DNA of 64,000 nucleotides, from positions 124,001-188,000 of the forward strand of contig BLAL01000261.1 in the NCBI GenBank assembly GCA_015698045.1. The letters are read 5' to 3'. The first letter of the stretch is position 1, and every line of letters begins with the position of its first letter. Shown one piece after another: positions 13,425 through 25,827 of this stretch. Origin of the DNA: Rhizophagus clarus (Eukaryota > Glomeromycota > Glomeromycetes > Glomerales > Glomeraceae). The translations under genes were made by a program, and so were the position numbers. The notes under the pieces are model-generated. The model searched no databases. It worked only from the letters and a program-made list of their open reading frames with translations, and was not told the origin of the DNA.

Positions 13425-13556
13425 AGTATATTGGGGTGTATTAAATTTAATATTGAGTGTATTAAATATATTGAGAGTATTAAATATATTGAGCGTATTA
13501 AATTTAATATTGAGAGTATTAAATATATTAAATATATTAAGTGTGTTAAAACAAAA
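13425..13556. repeat. AT-rich minisatellite (ATTGAGWGTATTAAATATA)
   Basis: About six imperfect copies of a unit of roughly 19-21 bp (TATTGAG(T/A/C)GTATTAAATATA) follow one another. It is pure low-complexity DNA with no coding frame. Confidence 0.65.
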
Positions 13557-14769
13557 ATAAAAATAATGTAACTTGGTAAATATTATATTCGAATAAAGGA
13601 AATTGGTAGAATCTGAAAAAGGTAATATTTATTGCGTCACAGATCTGAAGATGATCCAAAATCGGAAAAACTTCATGCATCTATTATTGGTGATTTTATT
13701 CTTGTACATTAGTTAATCATACAATAGCGGACTTTATAGCGGACAACCTGTAAATAACTTATTTTGTAATTTCCCATCTGCCGAAGTTGCTGTTGTTCAA
13801 CATACGATATTCCTTTTTTGTCATTAAACTTGTTTTTTTTTCATTGACCACATGTTCAACTACAGGTCCTATGACCTAAATGCATATTCTAACATCTATC
13901 AAATAACAAATAATTAAAAAAACAATGAATATTATTAAAATGTATTCGTTATAACTTAATACAATATGTGTAGATAATTTCTGAATGAGTTACAGTCGGA
14001 ATTGTTTTTTTTTCTTTTAAAACAGGTTTATTTATCCATATGTTAAGTCCAACGGGGGACAAAAGAGACAAGATTAATAACTTCAAAATATTTACATTAA
14101 TAACGCAAAAAAAGAGAGAAAGAAAGAAAAATTCCTGTTATTAAAGTTGTTATTTTCGCACTTTCGATATAAGCGAAAAAGGATCCGCAAGCAGAGTATC
14201 TATATTTATAGAGATCGGTAATATTTTATCCGAATTACTACTTAAGGAATCGGACCTTACTAAGAAAGTAACAATCAAACTCTAAAAGGTGAATAAACGA
14301 AATGAATCATACATATAAGTGCTATGCAAAATAATATTTTATCCCCAAAATAACGCATCATTATATGGATCAAACAAATCAATCCGGCTTTATGTTACGA
14401 TATATCATACTTTTATTCAATATTTAAACATTGCATTTTTGCTTGTTTTCGGATCAGTTCGATACTCAAAACAAAAAAAAAATATTTTATTTATTTTAAA
14501 AACCGAATAACCTATTATATTCAACTTGCGATTAATCATATTTCGCATCGGACGTAAATAATGTGAAAAACTTCGAATAATTTCGTTTTGTTCTGTCTCA
14601 CCATGGTTCTACCTTCATTTTATGTTTTATTTCAATTAGAAATAATTCAATCGACATACCTGTTTTTTTTTTATTATTATTTTTAAAATAAATAAAATTC
14701 GTAGTTTCATGTTTAGTTTAGTAATTATAACTTTATTATTAGAATAAAAAAATAATGTCTACTCTCTGT
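13557..14769. other. 1.2-kb gene-free region
   Basis: No supported gene. There are several T- and A-runs, and a GA-rich stretch lies near 14109-14130. Nothing else was recognised. Confidence 0.4.
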
Positions 14770-15345
14770 TACACTAAGTCCACCACAATTAGAAGAAAAT
14801 ACCCCTCTCCCGCCACAATTAGAAAAGTTGTTGAAAAGCACAAATCTCCCATCAAGTACCACCTCCATGATTAGAAAAATTGAAAAATTGTTAAAGAAAT
14901 ACCCTTCTCCTGCCACCCAGTACCATTCCACCACGTTTCCCCATGATTAGAAAAATTGAAAAATTGTTAAAGAAATACCCTTCTCCCGCCACCCAGTACC
15001 ATTCCACCACGTCCCCCCATGATTAGAAAAATTGAAAAATTGTTAAAGAAATACCCTTCTCCCGCCACCCAGTACCATTCCACCACGTCCCCCCATGATT
15101 ATAAAAATTGAAAAATTGTTAAAGAAATACCCTTTTCTCGCCACCCAGTACCACTCCACCACGTCCCCCCATGATTAGAAAAATTGAAAAATTGTTAAAG
15201 AAATACCCTTCTCCCGCCACCCAGTACCATTCCACCACGTCCCCCCATGATTAGAAAAATTGAAAAATTGTTAAAGAAATACCCTTCTCTCGCCACCCAG
15301 TACCATTCCACCACGATCTCCCACCAAGTGACACTCCACCATGTC
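14770..15345. repeat. 76-bp minisatellite, six regular units plus decayed edges
   Basis: The word ATGATTAGAAAAATTG starts at 14867, 14943, 15019, 15095 (one variant base), 15171 and 15247, so the period is exactly 76 bp. Each unit continues with AAATTGTTAAAGAAATACCC, CGCCACCCAGTACCA and TCCACCACGTCCCCC. It is unusually C-rich on this strand for an AT-rich genome. Shortened, diverged pieces of the unit lie at 14770-14866 and 15320-15370. The apparent minus-strand ORF across the left edge is a by-product of the repeat. Confidence 0.92.
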
Positions 15346-17068
15346 CATCACGATTAAAATATTGTTGAAACCACAATTTCTCCTCAATTATAACAATCCT
15401 TTTCTCTGTGCATTAAATCAAATCATAATAGACTAAAAGAAAACCAAATCTCCTCAGGAATAGATCCACGAGGAGATTATAGTTGATAGATTTTAAACTG
15501 TAATTGTTCACGTGATCAAATGTGATCAGATCACACATTACAAATTGTTTTTAGATCTTTTAGTCCTTTAATTCATTTCGCTAGCATTGTTATAAAAGAA
15601 CCTTCTCCGTCTCTACTCCACCAATTTTTAATTTATAATATTTATAATTAATACATTTAATAACATAGTTTAATAACATAGTTAATACTTTTGTTTACAA
15701 ATTTAAGCATATTCAATATATTCAATAAATGTAATTTTTAAATGAATAAAGTTATTAAATGTATAAAATAAAAGAATTAACATGATCAATTATATATTGA
15801 TCTTGTGAACGTATTTAATATTCAAATTTTTAAAATCTATGATCTATGATTAAAATTAAATATGAATAATGTCTAAAAAAGATTAAAATTAATATGAATA
15901 ATGTCTAAAAAATTAAATTGTATAATCAATATTTAATGATAAAGAATATTAAGATAATTGGATTTTTTTAACTAAGAATTTTAGTTTTAAAACTTTTTAA
16001 GGTTTTATAACGGAAGAATCAACAAAAAATCAGTGGGTTTATATAACAAATTTTATCTTATAATCTAGAAGCAGAATTTATGAATTGCCAAATTTGATTT
16101 ACACAACAATATACATCGATATACATTACTTCAAGTTGAAAATTTATAAGTTCGTGATAATTTAATCTTTATCACTATAATTTGAAATATCACTATGGTC
16201 AAAATTTTTTTAGGGTTTATACTTTTTTTTTTTTTTTTGTTACCCTTTCTTAATTTCTTTCGTTAACCGGGATATTTTCCTATTACTAAAAAACTTCGCG
16301 GTTGAACAGGGTTGTAGTTGGCCTCTGCAGGTCGTCACCTACTATTGTCTAACGCAAATTTTTAGAACAATAAATATTTTTTGATTTTTGTAATATAAAG
16401 TCTCAATATTGATTTTTTCAAATATACAATAAAGATGTTTTATAGTTAAATTTAATATGCTTGATATAGATAATAAAAAAGATCGAAAAGTACATTTATA
16501 GGAAAACGAAAACTTATGAAAAAAAAAAAAAAAAAAAATATTATTCTTTATTTGATGAATTAAGAAGTAAAATTTGTCGTTACAAGAAAATTTCAAGAAA
16601 TGGCACGAAATTACCATACACCATTTAGAAATAGATTACCAAATTAACTAAATTAAAGCTAATTAAAAATTTAAATTCTTCGTAGCAATATATTATAGTT
16701 AAAACGAGAAATGAGAAATTCGAAGCTTTGTGAATGCCAGATTACTGTCACTTACAAGTACGTAGTCATTAAATGTAATTCGGTATTTGGTATTGGCATC
16801 TTGTGTTATAATTGTCCACGGATTAACCCCCATGTCCGTGAAAATTAATTTTATTATACCCGTTTACCCATTGCGTCCGTTGTGTAAGGACTGAATTCAT
16901 GGTTTTGGTGTTTCAGACAGCTGTAATATGACAGCCATAGCTTTAGCAAATTCATCATTGGCAAAGAGAGAATGGATGTAACAAATCTGCATCTGTTACA
17001 TTCCTTACAATGATGAAAGAACGGTTCGATCGAAAGCACTCATGTATGCGGATTTGCTGAATGGTGTC
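15346..17068. other. 1.7-kb gene-free region
   Basis: Contains a palindromic patch with TTCACGTGATC and TGTGATCAGATCACA near 15508-15535, T- and A-runs near 16227 and 16519, and a GC-richer patch at 16290-16340. No ORF is supported. The last part is the upstream region of the FAH-family gene. Confidence 0.4.
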
Positions 17069-17086
17069 TCACGTGATATCACGTGA
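17069..17086. promoter_or_regulatory. 18-bp palindrome with two CACGTG E-boxes
   Basis: TCACGTGATATCACGTGA is a perfect 18-bp palindrome made of two TCACGTGA sites, 72 bp before the likely start codon of the FAH-family gene. CACGTG is the core bound by bHLH regulators such as Cbf1/CPF1 and bHLH-zip factors in fungi. Binding here is inferred. Confidence 0.55.
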
Positions 17087-17157
17087 AAGCGCACAAGATT
17101 ATCCTGTTTGTTGATAAAATGAATTTTTTTTCTCCGTTGCTTAAGTATTTTTAACGA

Positions 17158-18782
17158 ATGTATTTCTTTCGTGAACTTAACAAAATCAGACCAAGATTAT
17201 ATAATTTTCTGCCAAACAGTTGCGGTTTACAGACCAATACTTTGACTAGTCGAAAATTTTCTTCTTCAAGAATGGTTTCTCAGGTTTTAAAAAAATTATT
17301 TATTAAAGTATTTAAAAATATGTATGTGTTTAATTTCTTTTTTATTATTATTATTTTAGACTGGCTGGACTAGATTAATTCGGTAATGAATTTTTTTTTT
17401 AATTAATTAATTACCCTATTAATTTTAATTGTTAGAATCCTTGACAGGATTATATCTGGTTAACGCATTGTTGGGCGGGTAGGCTGTTAGCTTAATATTA
17501 GAAAAGTGTAACTACTCACTTCATCTATACAATAAAACAACACAATGATCTCAAAAAAGAAAAAAAAAACAAATTATTTAAAATCTTTTTTTATGAATAG
17601 ATTCATAGGTGAAGATGATAAATCATATTCGGGACAACCTATTGTTGATTCGAATGGATTTTTACCGCCCATTCCAGAATTAAAAGCCAATATAATTCAA
17701 GGAGACGTTCTTACGGAAGAAAAAATAAATGTCACAGACAAGACGATCAAAGTTAAAAAAGTAATTTCTTTTTTTTTTTTTAATTTTAAATTTAATGTTT
17801 CTTTTATAATTATTTACAAGATTAAAATATCGATTTTTTTTTTTTATAAAATTTATAGTTATTGACACCATTAGCGCCATCAAAAATTCCAATAATTCGA
17901 TGTATTGGACTGAATTATCGAGAACATGCAAAAGAAACGTCTAAACCCATACCAAAATATCCAATATTATTCATAAAACCATCATCAAGTTTACAAAATC
18001 CTTTTGATAAAATTAGAATACCTAGTGTAGCTTCTAATGATCAAGTTGATTATGAAGCCGAATTAGCTGTGGTAATTGGAAAAGATTGTAGAGATGTTAG
18101 TAAAGATGATGCTTTACAATATGTTTTAGGATATACTGCAGCAAATGATGTTTCCGCTAGGAAATGGCAAGGTATTGATTAAATTCTTTGGAAAAATTCT
18201 TTTAAATTATTTAAATGAATTAATTTATTTTTGTAATTTAGATAGTAGACTTGGATCTGGTCAATGGTGTTTTTCGAAGGTAAGTATGTCATGAATATGT
18301 CATATATGTTTCGCTGGCGATTTTTTTTTTTCATTTGTTTATTTGTTTGTTATTTTAATTATAGGGATTTGATACATTTTGTCCAATTGGACCACAATTG
18401 GTTTCACCTTCGATTATAAAAGATCCAAATTCATTAAGAATAAAAGCGAGACTTAACGATAATAATCAATTATTACAAGATTCAAATACATCTGATATGA
18501 TTTTTAATGTAGCTGAATTAATTAGCTTTTTAAGTCAAGGCACTACATTACAAGCTGGTTCTATAATTTTAACAGGAACTCCTCAAGGTATAGTTTAATT
18601 AAAATTTGATTTAATAAAAAATAATTTTAATAAATATATATATATTTTTTTTAATAGGTGTTGGATATACTAGAAAACCTCCAATTTATCTTCAACATAA
18701 TTATAAAATTGAAATTGAAATTGAACAAATTGGTACCTTAACTAATTTTGTTGAATATGAAAATTATAATTCTAAATTATAA
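17158..18782 (+). CDS. Fumarylacetoacetate hydrolase (FAH) family protein, probably mitochondrial
   Basis: Seven exons were joined: 17158-17283, 17360-17382, 17601-17760, 17859-18171, 18242-18279, 18365-18587 and 18658-18782. Together they give 335 residues in one frame. The product matches the FAHD1/FAHD2 group (acylpyruvate hydrolase/oxaloacetate decarboxylase-like). The family signature GLNYREHAKE carries the catalytic His126 and Glu129. DYEAELAVVIG holds metal ligands Glu169 and Glu171, and NDVSARKWQ supplies Asp200. Next come SKGFDTFCPIGP and the C-terminal TGTPQGVG. The first ~42 residues are rich in Arg, Ser and Lys with few acids, like a mitochondrial presequence. An alternative start is Met at 17272. 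Exon 2 is a 23-nt microexon, and exon 5 is only 38 nt. The first donor is GTTTTA, a weak site, so the 5' end is the least certain part. The exact substrate cannot be told. Confidence 0.87.
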
Positions 18783-18894
18783 ACAATTACAAAAGATCTT
18801 TTAATTTCTTTTTGGAATTGCACATTTTTTTTAAAATATCGAATAATTATAATAATAATTGAACATTTGAATAATAAATTCAAAAGAGTTTTTT

Positions 18895-19085
18895 CACATT
18901 GGGTGCGAGCTAATAAATGTATTTAATATTACAGGGTGCGAGTTAAAAAATCTAAATTTTTTATATAAAGCGAGTTTTTTAATATTACAGGGTGCGAGTT
19001 AAAAAATCTAAATTTTTTTATATAAATCGAGTTTTTTAATATTACAGGGTGCGAGTTAATAAATCTAAATTATATGGGTGCTAAT
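18895..19085. repeat. 56-57-bp tandem repeat behind the FAH gene
   Basis: The word GGGTGCGAG starts at 18901, 18934, 18990 and 19047. The last three units have a 56-57-bp period and read GGGTGCGAGTTAA(A/T)AAATCTAAATT..., TATATAAA(G/T)CGAG and TTTTTTAATATTACA. The array starts about 115 bp past the stop codon. Confidence 0.8.
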
Positions 19086-19368
19086 AAATGAAGAATAAAT
19101 TAAGAGATTCATAAAATAAAGTTGACCCGCCAAATAAAGGTATTAAACTGGCCAAGTTAATTGTTTACATAAATAAATTCATCACGTTAGTCAGTTAATC
19201 GTTAGGTATACGTACACAAAGGTTTGAAATATGGCGAATTTCCCTCTAAATATAAATTATCATATACTGCAATCCAAACAATCCGAAACTGTAATTTTTT
19301 TTTTAAAAAAAAAAAGATAATCGTATATATAAATATATATTAACGAAAAATCAATAAATTCAATAAAT
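19086..19368. other. Intergenic region between convergent genes
   Basis: AT-rich, with T9/A9 runs near 19293-19315. It lies between the ends of the FAH-family gene (plus) and the kinase gene (minus), so it should contain the 3' end of the latter. Confidence 0.4.
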
Positions 19369-20859
19369 TTAAAAATTACCTAAAACGGTTGAATTTACTG
19401 TTTCCGGAAGATTTTCAAAATTTAGAAGTCTGCTAGTATATATTGCTTGAGGGTGAATTTCTTTATTTTTAACTCTGTCTTTATATTCTTCAATTTCATC
19501 ATATTCTTTTATTTGAGAATAAAAATTTCCACTCATGTTTCTTATTTCACTTCTCCATTTTCTTAATACTTGGGATAATTCCTTAGCAGTTGGTCTATTT
19601 TCCACTTCAACATCCCAGCATTTAACTATCAAATCTGCGAGCGGTTTTGGAATATCATCGGAAATTTTTGGTCTAAGCCCTTTACATATGTCAATGGCTA
19701 ACATATGATCATGAGGAACATTAATATAAGGGGTTTCTTCGGACATTAACTCATTCATTACTATTCCAAATGAATAAATGTCAGCTTCTTTTGTGTATTG
19801 GTGTCCACGTAAAATTTCTGGTGCCATATAAGGTAATACTCCGTAAACTTTTTTTACCTCGTTATTATTTGCTGGTCGACATGTTCCTAAATCACTTATA
19901 AATGCGTGGTCAATATTCGTTTCAAGTAATATATTTCCTATATGAAGGTCTCCATGAATTTTTTTAGAATCATGGATATTTTGAAGTCCTCTTGCTATTT
20001 GAAATAAGTAATTAATTTTTGATTTTCTGTTTATATAATTCCCAGGTTTATTCAAATGATTCCTTAAATTTCCATCTTCACAATATTTTAAGATCATCAT
20101 ATATTCTTTAGTATTTGGATTTTGAGTCAATCCATAATATTGAACAATATCCCAAGTATACATGTGAAGATAAGATTTGATCTAGTACAATATGATGAAA
20201 TTAATAATTGAAGATTAAATAGAACAAGTAAATAATTTGATTTAATCAATTACCTCATTTAAAAGATCCGTATTCATGTCAAGAGAATCATAAAAGCTTT
20301 TTAATGCAACTTTATGACTTATAATTCTGCTCCATTCTTGATTTTTAATATCCCAATGATGTATAAAACCATTATAATATATAGCTGAATAAATTTTTCC
20401 AAAACCTCCTTTAGTAATATAAGTAACATCTTGAAAATTTTCAAAAGGTATCCATTCAAGACATTTCTTATTACTTACAGCATTAAGTTGTGAATATTGT
20501 ATTAATTCATCAATATCTTTACTTCCACTAGTCCAATTTTTAAAATTTTCCTTGAACCTTCTGGCATTACAAGGTTGACACCACCATTCTCCTGTACCAG
20601 GTTCATTACATTCACAACATATTCCATATATTTCTTTTCTTTTTTCCAGATCTTTTATATAAATTATTCTGTCATCTGTCTTATCATTTTCTTCTTCAGC
20701 AGTTGAATTAAAAATAGAAACATATTCCTTTTTTGATATAAATGACAAAAAAATGAATGATTAAAACTAAAATAAATATAATTAAATAAATTATTTATTC
20801 AATTATACAAAAATTTTTACCTGATATTGAGCACTACCGGATTTCCATAAATGCCGCAT
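19369..20859 (-). CDS. TKL-type protein kinase with N-terminal Cys ribbon
   Basis: The core is two exons, 20748-20254 and 20181-19369, joined across a 72-nt intron (GTAATTG...GTACTAG) to restore DLLNE-IKSYLH. The first of these has no ATG before the kinase domain. A short upstream exon at 20859-20821 (MRHLWKSGSAQYQ) with a GT donor can join in frame at 20727, giving about 441 residues. A Cys pattern, CxxC...WCxxCN (residues about 50-65), precedes the kinase and probably binds zinc. The kinase has a Gly loop (TKGGFGKIYS), catalytic Lys (VALK, about 155), HGDLHIGN with Asp about 248, DLG in place of DFG (about 267) and APE. These catalytic residues are present, so it is probably active. This ribbon-plus-kinase layout belongs to a hugely expanded Rhizophagus family. 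Substrates are unknown. A decayed copy of its N-terminal exon lies at 54.05-54.53 kb. Confidence 0.83.
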
Positions 20860-21475
20860 TTTTCATAAAGGAGTGACAAATTTAACCCGGATATGGCGGC
20901 CAGAAAAAATAAATTTCAACGTGAACGAAAGCAAAAGAGAGGTTCACTCTGCTTTTAAAATATACGTTTATGTAACTACTTGTTTCAACTTGCTTCAAAA
21001 ATACGGATAATTCACGACATAGTGTTTCAGGAGGTTTCAGACGAAAAGTCCGAATCGTTTTGTCCGAATAAACCTCAGATCCTAATTTGGAAATGAAATT
21101 GTAGATCATTTAGGTAGTAGGGCCATTTTTTTTTACGCCCAATTAGTTAAAAACGCGCTATTAAAACGAAAAAAATTTTATTGAAACGTGTTATCTATAG
21201 AAAGCAGTTATTGTTTAACATTTATTTTTTTTACACGTTTATGGCCTTATGATGCTTCTGCTCAATCTTTCTCGAATATAAAGAATATACAAAGTTTTCA
21301 TATTTACCGGAAAGAAAAGTGGTTCGAGATAATGAATTGATCGGCCCAGAAAGAACTTAACATAATGAATTACATTTATTTATTTAAATTTACAAATAAA
21401 TTTATTTAGTCCAATAAATAATAAATAATTAATACAAATTTGTACAGCTAAATAAATATAACCAGTATTTCATCC
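20860..21475. other. Intergenic region upstream of the kinase
   Basis: Presumed promoter side of the kinase gene. A 75-codon minus-strand frame (21109-20882) has no recognisable domain. The sequence GGAGGTTTCAGACGAAAAG and surrounding GC-richer words look repeat-derived. Confidence 0.35.
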
Positions 21476-23970
21476 CTAATACTTAAGTTCTGCTTTAATA
21501 ACAGGGTCATTTTCTATTTCTTTGGCATCAGTAAAAGTATGGAATAAATCTTCAGGTAATCCTTCTTTCAATAATTCAATTCTTTCGTGGAACATTTCCA
21601 AAGGAGTTTTCAATACTTCACTTTCTTTATCTTTTTCTTTGCTTTGATCATCATCATCATCATCAACAACGTCATTGTCATCACCAGTTGGGCTGTCAGT
21701 TTTGTCACTTTTACTGTCTTTACTGTCTTTACTGTCTTTACTGTCACTTCTAATACTACGTAATTTTGTAGTTATTATAGAAGGAGATAATACTTTCGCG
21801 CTTAGGGGAGTTTTTGGTTTACCCGAAGTTGATTTAGTTGAATCTCCATCAGTAGAATCAGGTGATTCCATAGCAGTGCCATATAAATATGAAACATCTA
21901 CATGAAGTTTATCTAATAATCGATTGGTCAAACTTGACTTTCGTATAGGTTTGTGAATATCACTGGTCGCTGTTGCTTCTCCTGAAGTAGCTGCAGCTGC
22001 TTGTTGTGTAATAACATCAGTTGCTGCATCTTCAGCTTTCTTTTCCTCTAATGATTCATTCTTGACATCTTCATCACCAATATAGTAATTACGGAGATAA
22101 TTATAAATTGTTGGGAAGGTTCGAGTATATGAGTGTTTTGGTTTTTCTGGTGGTAAATCCTTTACATGTTCTGTAGTAACATCCCGGACATATATACGGA
22201 GAATTCTTCCAGGATTTTCTCTTGCAATGGTTGTATAACTAAATAAAAAATAAACATTAATTATTATAATAAATGATGATACCAAATAATAAACTACGCA
22301 CATTTCTGGATCAAGTTCACCGGTATCTCCAATAAGAATAAATTTACGGCTAGGGAAATCCTATTTATATCATAATAAAAAAAAAAAAAAAAAAAAAATT
22401 TTTTTTTTTGATTAGTTTTTACTCCGAAAATTAAACAATGAATTATACAGATATTACTAACTTTGAGTAGTTCTCTAATATACATGAATTTACTAGCCAT
22501 AGGATTTTCTTTTTGTTCATAAGCACTTTTAATTAAACCATCATAAAACTTAAAATGTGCCGAACCAGGAGGGAAATCATAGGATTGGAAGAAACTTCTT
22601 AGAGATGGGAACAATTGCCATGGTGAATTGGATACGTAATGGATTGACGCTCCTTTATCATACTAATAGGAAAAAAAAAAAATGTATATATATATATATA
22701 AATTCCTATAAAAGAATAGATGCAAAATGCAACATAAACTTACAAATTTACGATAGACTTCAGCCATCCCTGGAACCTTTTAATTAAAATGATTTATTAG
22801 TTTATGTATTTAATTATAATTAATCGAAATATAAAAATTTGTCTTACATCTCTGAAAGGTTGCAAAAATGTGTTGGATAAAACTTTTTTTGCACCTCGAA
22901 GAATATTTGTATCTTTGATCGTATCATCAATATCCTGAATATGAAATAAATTTTAGCACTAAATAATTTTAATAAAAGGAGATTTAAAATCATACTTACG
23001 GAAATAATGGAAACACCTTCAGGTTCAATTAGATTCACAACACCATAATGAGGATCAGCACCTTCCTTAAAAACTCTAACTTTCAATAATCTAACTCTAT
23101 CTTTATTTTTATCTTTGGATCCAATAATATTACTAATAAATCCGCTAACAACATTTTCATTATTTTCTTCCCCAATCCACTTATGAATAATTTGTTTCGG
23201 AATTGACAAATTACCATGGAAGTGGCCTGATTTTGGAGTAATTGTTACACGAGTAGTTTCACTTTCTGGATGAACTTGTGAGCTAATGATTTTACCCGCT
23301 TGAGTTATTACTCTATTTAAATCAGGTACATTTACAGTTGCTGTTGTGGTCGTGGTACCACCACCATGAGGTTCAACTGTAGTTGTTACTGGTCCTTCAT
23401 CATTAGGGTCACCTTCAATGGACATTTTGCTGGGATCAGTCAACCCATCTACTTGTACTGTAAAATCTCCTTGACTGACATTATTTGTCCAAAAGTATGA
23501 AGTACGTGATTCGAGAAATTGAAATCTTTCATCATCTTTTTGAAGTGCTAACGCCGTTAATCCTTTATTTAAATGAAATGAAAATTAAAAACTTTTGTTT
23601 TTAAATTTAATATATTAGAATTTGAATTATTATTTAATAATGCCAACCTAAGAATAGACTACGCGTTTTACTTTTTTTTGGTGCAGAAAATGCCCAACCA
23701 CGAACACGAATCTCCCAATGATCAGTAGTAGCCTTTCCTATTTTAAGTCAAAAAAGTTTGTTTTGGCGTTAAATTAAATTTTTGATATCGTAAATAATTT
23801 TTTTTTTTTTTATTACCGTCAAGATTCCTAGTAGCATAAGTAGGAAATAATAAGCAAATTGGTTCTAGAGAACCTTCGGCCTCTTCCACTTTTTCGGCAG
23901 ACCTATTTTTACCGTTCAAATCGTTTATCGTTTCTTCAACTTTAGACATTATTTTGTTATAAATTTCCAT
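21476..23970 (-). CDS. App1-type phosphatidate phosphatase
   Basis: Eight exons on the minus strand: 23970-23817, 23737-23648, 23562-23000, 22934-22848, 22776-22744, 22662-22462, 22360-22302 and 22238-21476. They give 649 residues in one frame with a true ATG. The order matches yeast actin patch protein App1. An N-terminal region (WEIRVRGWAFSAP) comes first, then the catalytic domain starting SDIDDTIKDTNILRGAKKV. There DxDxT (residues 270-274) supplies the nucleophile of a Mg-dependent HAD-type phosphatase. The domain continues with VPGMAEVYRKF, YVSNSPWQLFPSLRSFF, and IGDTGELDPEIY...GRILRIYVRDV. App1 removes phosphate from phosphatidate to yield diacylglycerol and works at cortical actin patches during endocytosis. 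The C-terminal ~200 residues are low-complexity, with an Asp run and SKD repeats (SKDSKDSKDSKS). One exon is only 33 nt long. Confidence 0.92.
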
Positions 23971-25827
23971 CTTATAAAAAATAGATAATTAAGTTATATA
24001 TGATTTTTTTTAGTAATGTCGATGATCTGCGAATTACAATCTTTAAATAGGGGGTACTGATTATAAACCACCTTTTAGGGAATGTAGAACATTTCTTTTC
24101 AAAAAAAAAAAAAGGGTCCTCGTGAATATTGTTTATTTTAATATTTAACAATGGAATTCTTTGTTCTGAACAAAAAAAAAAATAAAAAAAAATTCCTTTC
24201 GAAGGATTACCTTAATCGAAACAATTCAGTCACCGATAAATTTAAAAAAGTCGATAAGTCAAACATTTTATAAAGAAATTATTTGGATAATTTAAAGAAC
24301 TACAAATTTGAATAATAATGGTTTATAGTAAAATCGTCAAAATTACGCGAATTTAAAAACTTTTTAGGAAATTTAAAAAAAAATTAAGGGACAAAAATAA
24401 ATTTACGCCATCATTACTTTGGCGTAATTAATTTACTTAAAAGGACTTATTAATTCCCATCAACACGTTATTTTAAATTTTCCCCCATCTATATATTAGA
24501 TGTACATTATTTATGATGACGCAAAATTTTGGGTTAAAATTATCACATCGTCGTTTCCGTTAGATCGACATAATGAGTGACAAGTATAATACCTGAAAGT
24601 AGGTTATAAGAGTGTTATAAATTTATAAGTTATCGTTAATTTTTATCCTTCAAAATTTTCATTAATGTTCATATCTTTTTTTAGTTTCCTATAAAAGAAT
24701 TGAAACAGTCTCGGCCGCGCTAAAATAGCCAAAACAATGATTTTGTTTCAGATGAAAGATTTTATAACCAAAAATGTCTAAGTTTAACTTTAATTTCATC
24801 ACGTGATTCTATTTACATTATTTGTACGATAGTATTGTAGTAGGTGAATGTACTTTATCTGGGTCATCGCAACTCAGTCTTACCTTTCTATCTGACAGAT
24901 TTTCGAATTAGGAATCTAATTAGGTAAACGAATGGCGGATGACGTAAATTTTAACAAAGAATGATATTTGCAAAGACTATTTTTTGCTTTTTTCATGTAA
25001 TAAAAAAGATTGATTAAAACAAAGAATTCCTAAATTTAACACGTGTAGTATGTCATTGTAATTGTAATATGCTCCCCCTTTGAGGAGCTTAGAAATGATA
25101 TTAACCTTGATATACTAGACCTAAAACTCAATTTAAACTTCATAATGGTTTACCATATTTAGTATTAAGCTCATTAAACTATAAGGAACAAAAATCACGA
25201 GATTTTTAAACTTTTCGTTATTTTCACACTTTAAAACAGGACAAAAAAAAAAAAATTAGGCCCTTTTTCTTTTTAAAAAAAATTCAATAAATTTTCATAT
25301 TCCATACGCCATACTTTTATTCAAGGAAGGAAGAGGGAGTTGGAGTACATGCAATATTTTCCAAAAAAAAAACATATAACCGTAAATCAAAACCATAAAA
25401 ACTCTATATAAATTAAGGAAGGAAAATAAAAAGATAACAAAGAAAATCTCTAGGATTTTGTTATTTTCCAAAATGAGGAGAAAAGGGGATATTTACAAGA
25501 GAAGAAGGAGAATGTGTACAACCATGCGGAGACAAAAATGAAAAAAAAGGTAAGTTAAACAAATGGTGTGATGTGTGATGAAGAAGAGTAAAAAAATGTA
25601 TTATTGAGATTATGAATTACGTCGAGTAATTAAATTAATTAAATTCTATATGTACTTGATAAAGGTAATATTATCTAAGAAGAATTAAATTAAATACAAG
25701 GATGCCTTTTAACTGCCTTTTATATAAACCCTCCGAATGGAAATATTTAAATAAAATAACTCTATTAATGTAATAAATATAGGAAAAAAAAATGTTAGAG
25801 AATTAAGAACTTTTATAATTAAATTAA
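23971..25827. other. 1.9-kb gene-free region
   Basis: Holds the upstream region of the App1-like gene. T/A runs and an ATCACGTGATT site near 24798 are seen. The stretch 25320-25560 is purine-rich on the plus strand. No ORF is supported. Confidence 0.4.

Noticed and set aside
14725-14934. 69-codon minus-strand ORF rich in Gly, Phe and Asn
   Set aside because: It runs over the edge of the 76-bp minisatellite, and its composition follows the repeat.
20882-21109. 75-codon minus ORF upstream of the kinase
   Set aside because: No recognised domain and no in-frame splice to the kinase. It could be repeat-derived but cannot be supported as a gene.
21675-21905. Plus-strand Leu/Ser-repeat ORF
   Set aside because: Antisense shadow of the SKD/Asp repeats at the App1-like C-terminus.
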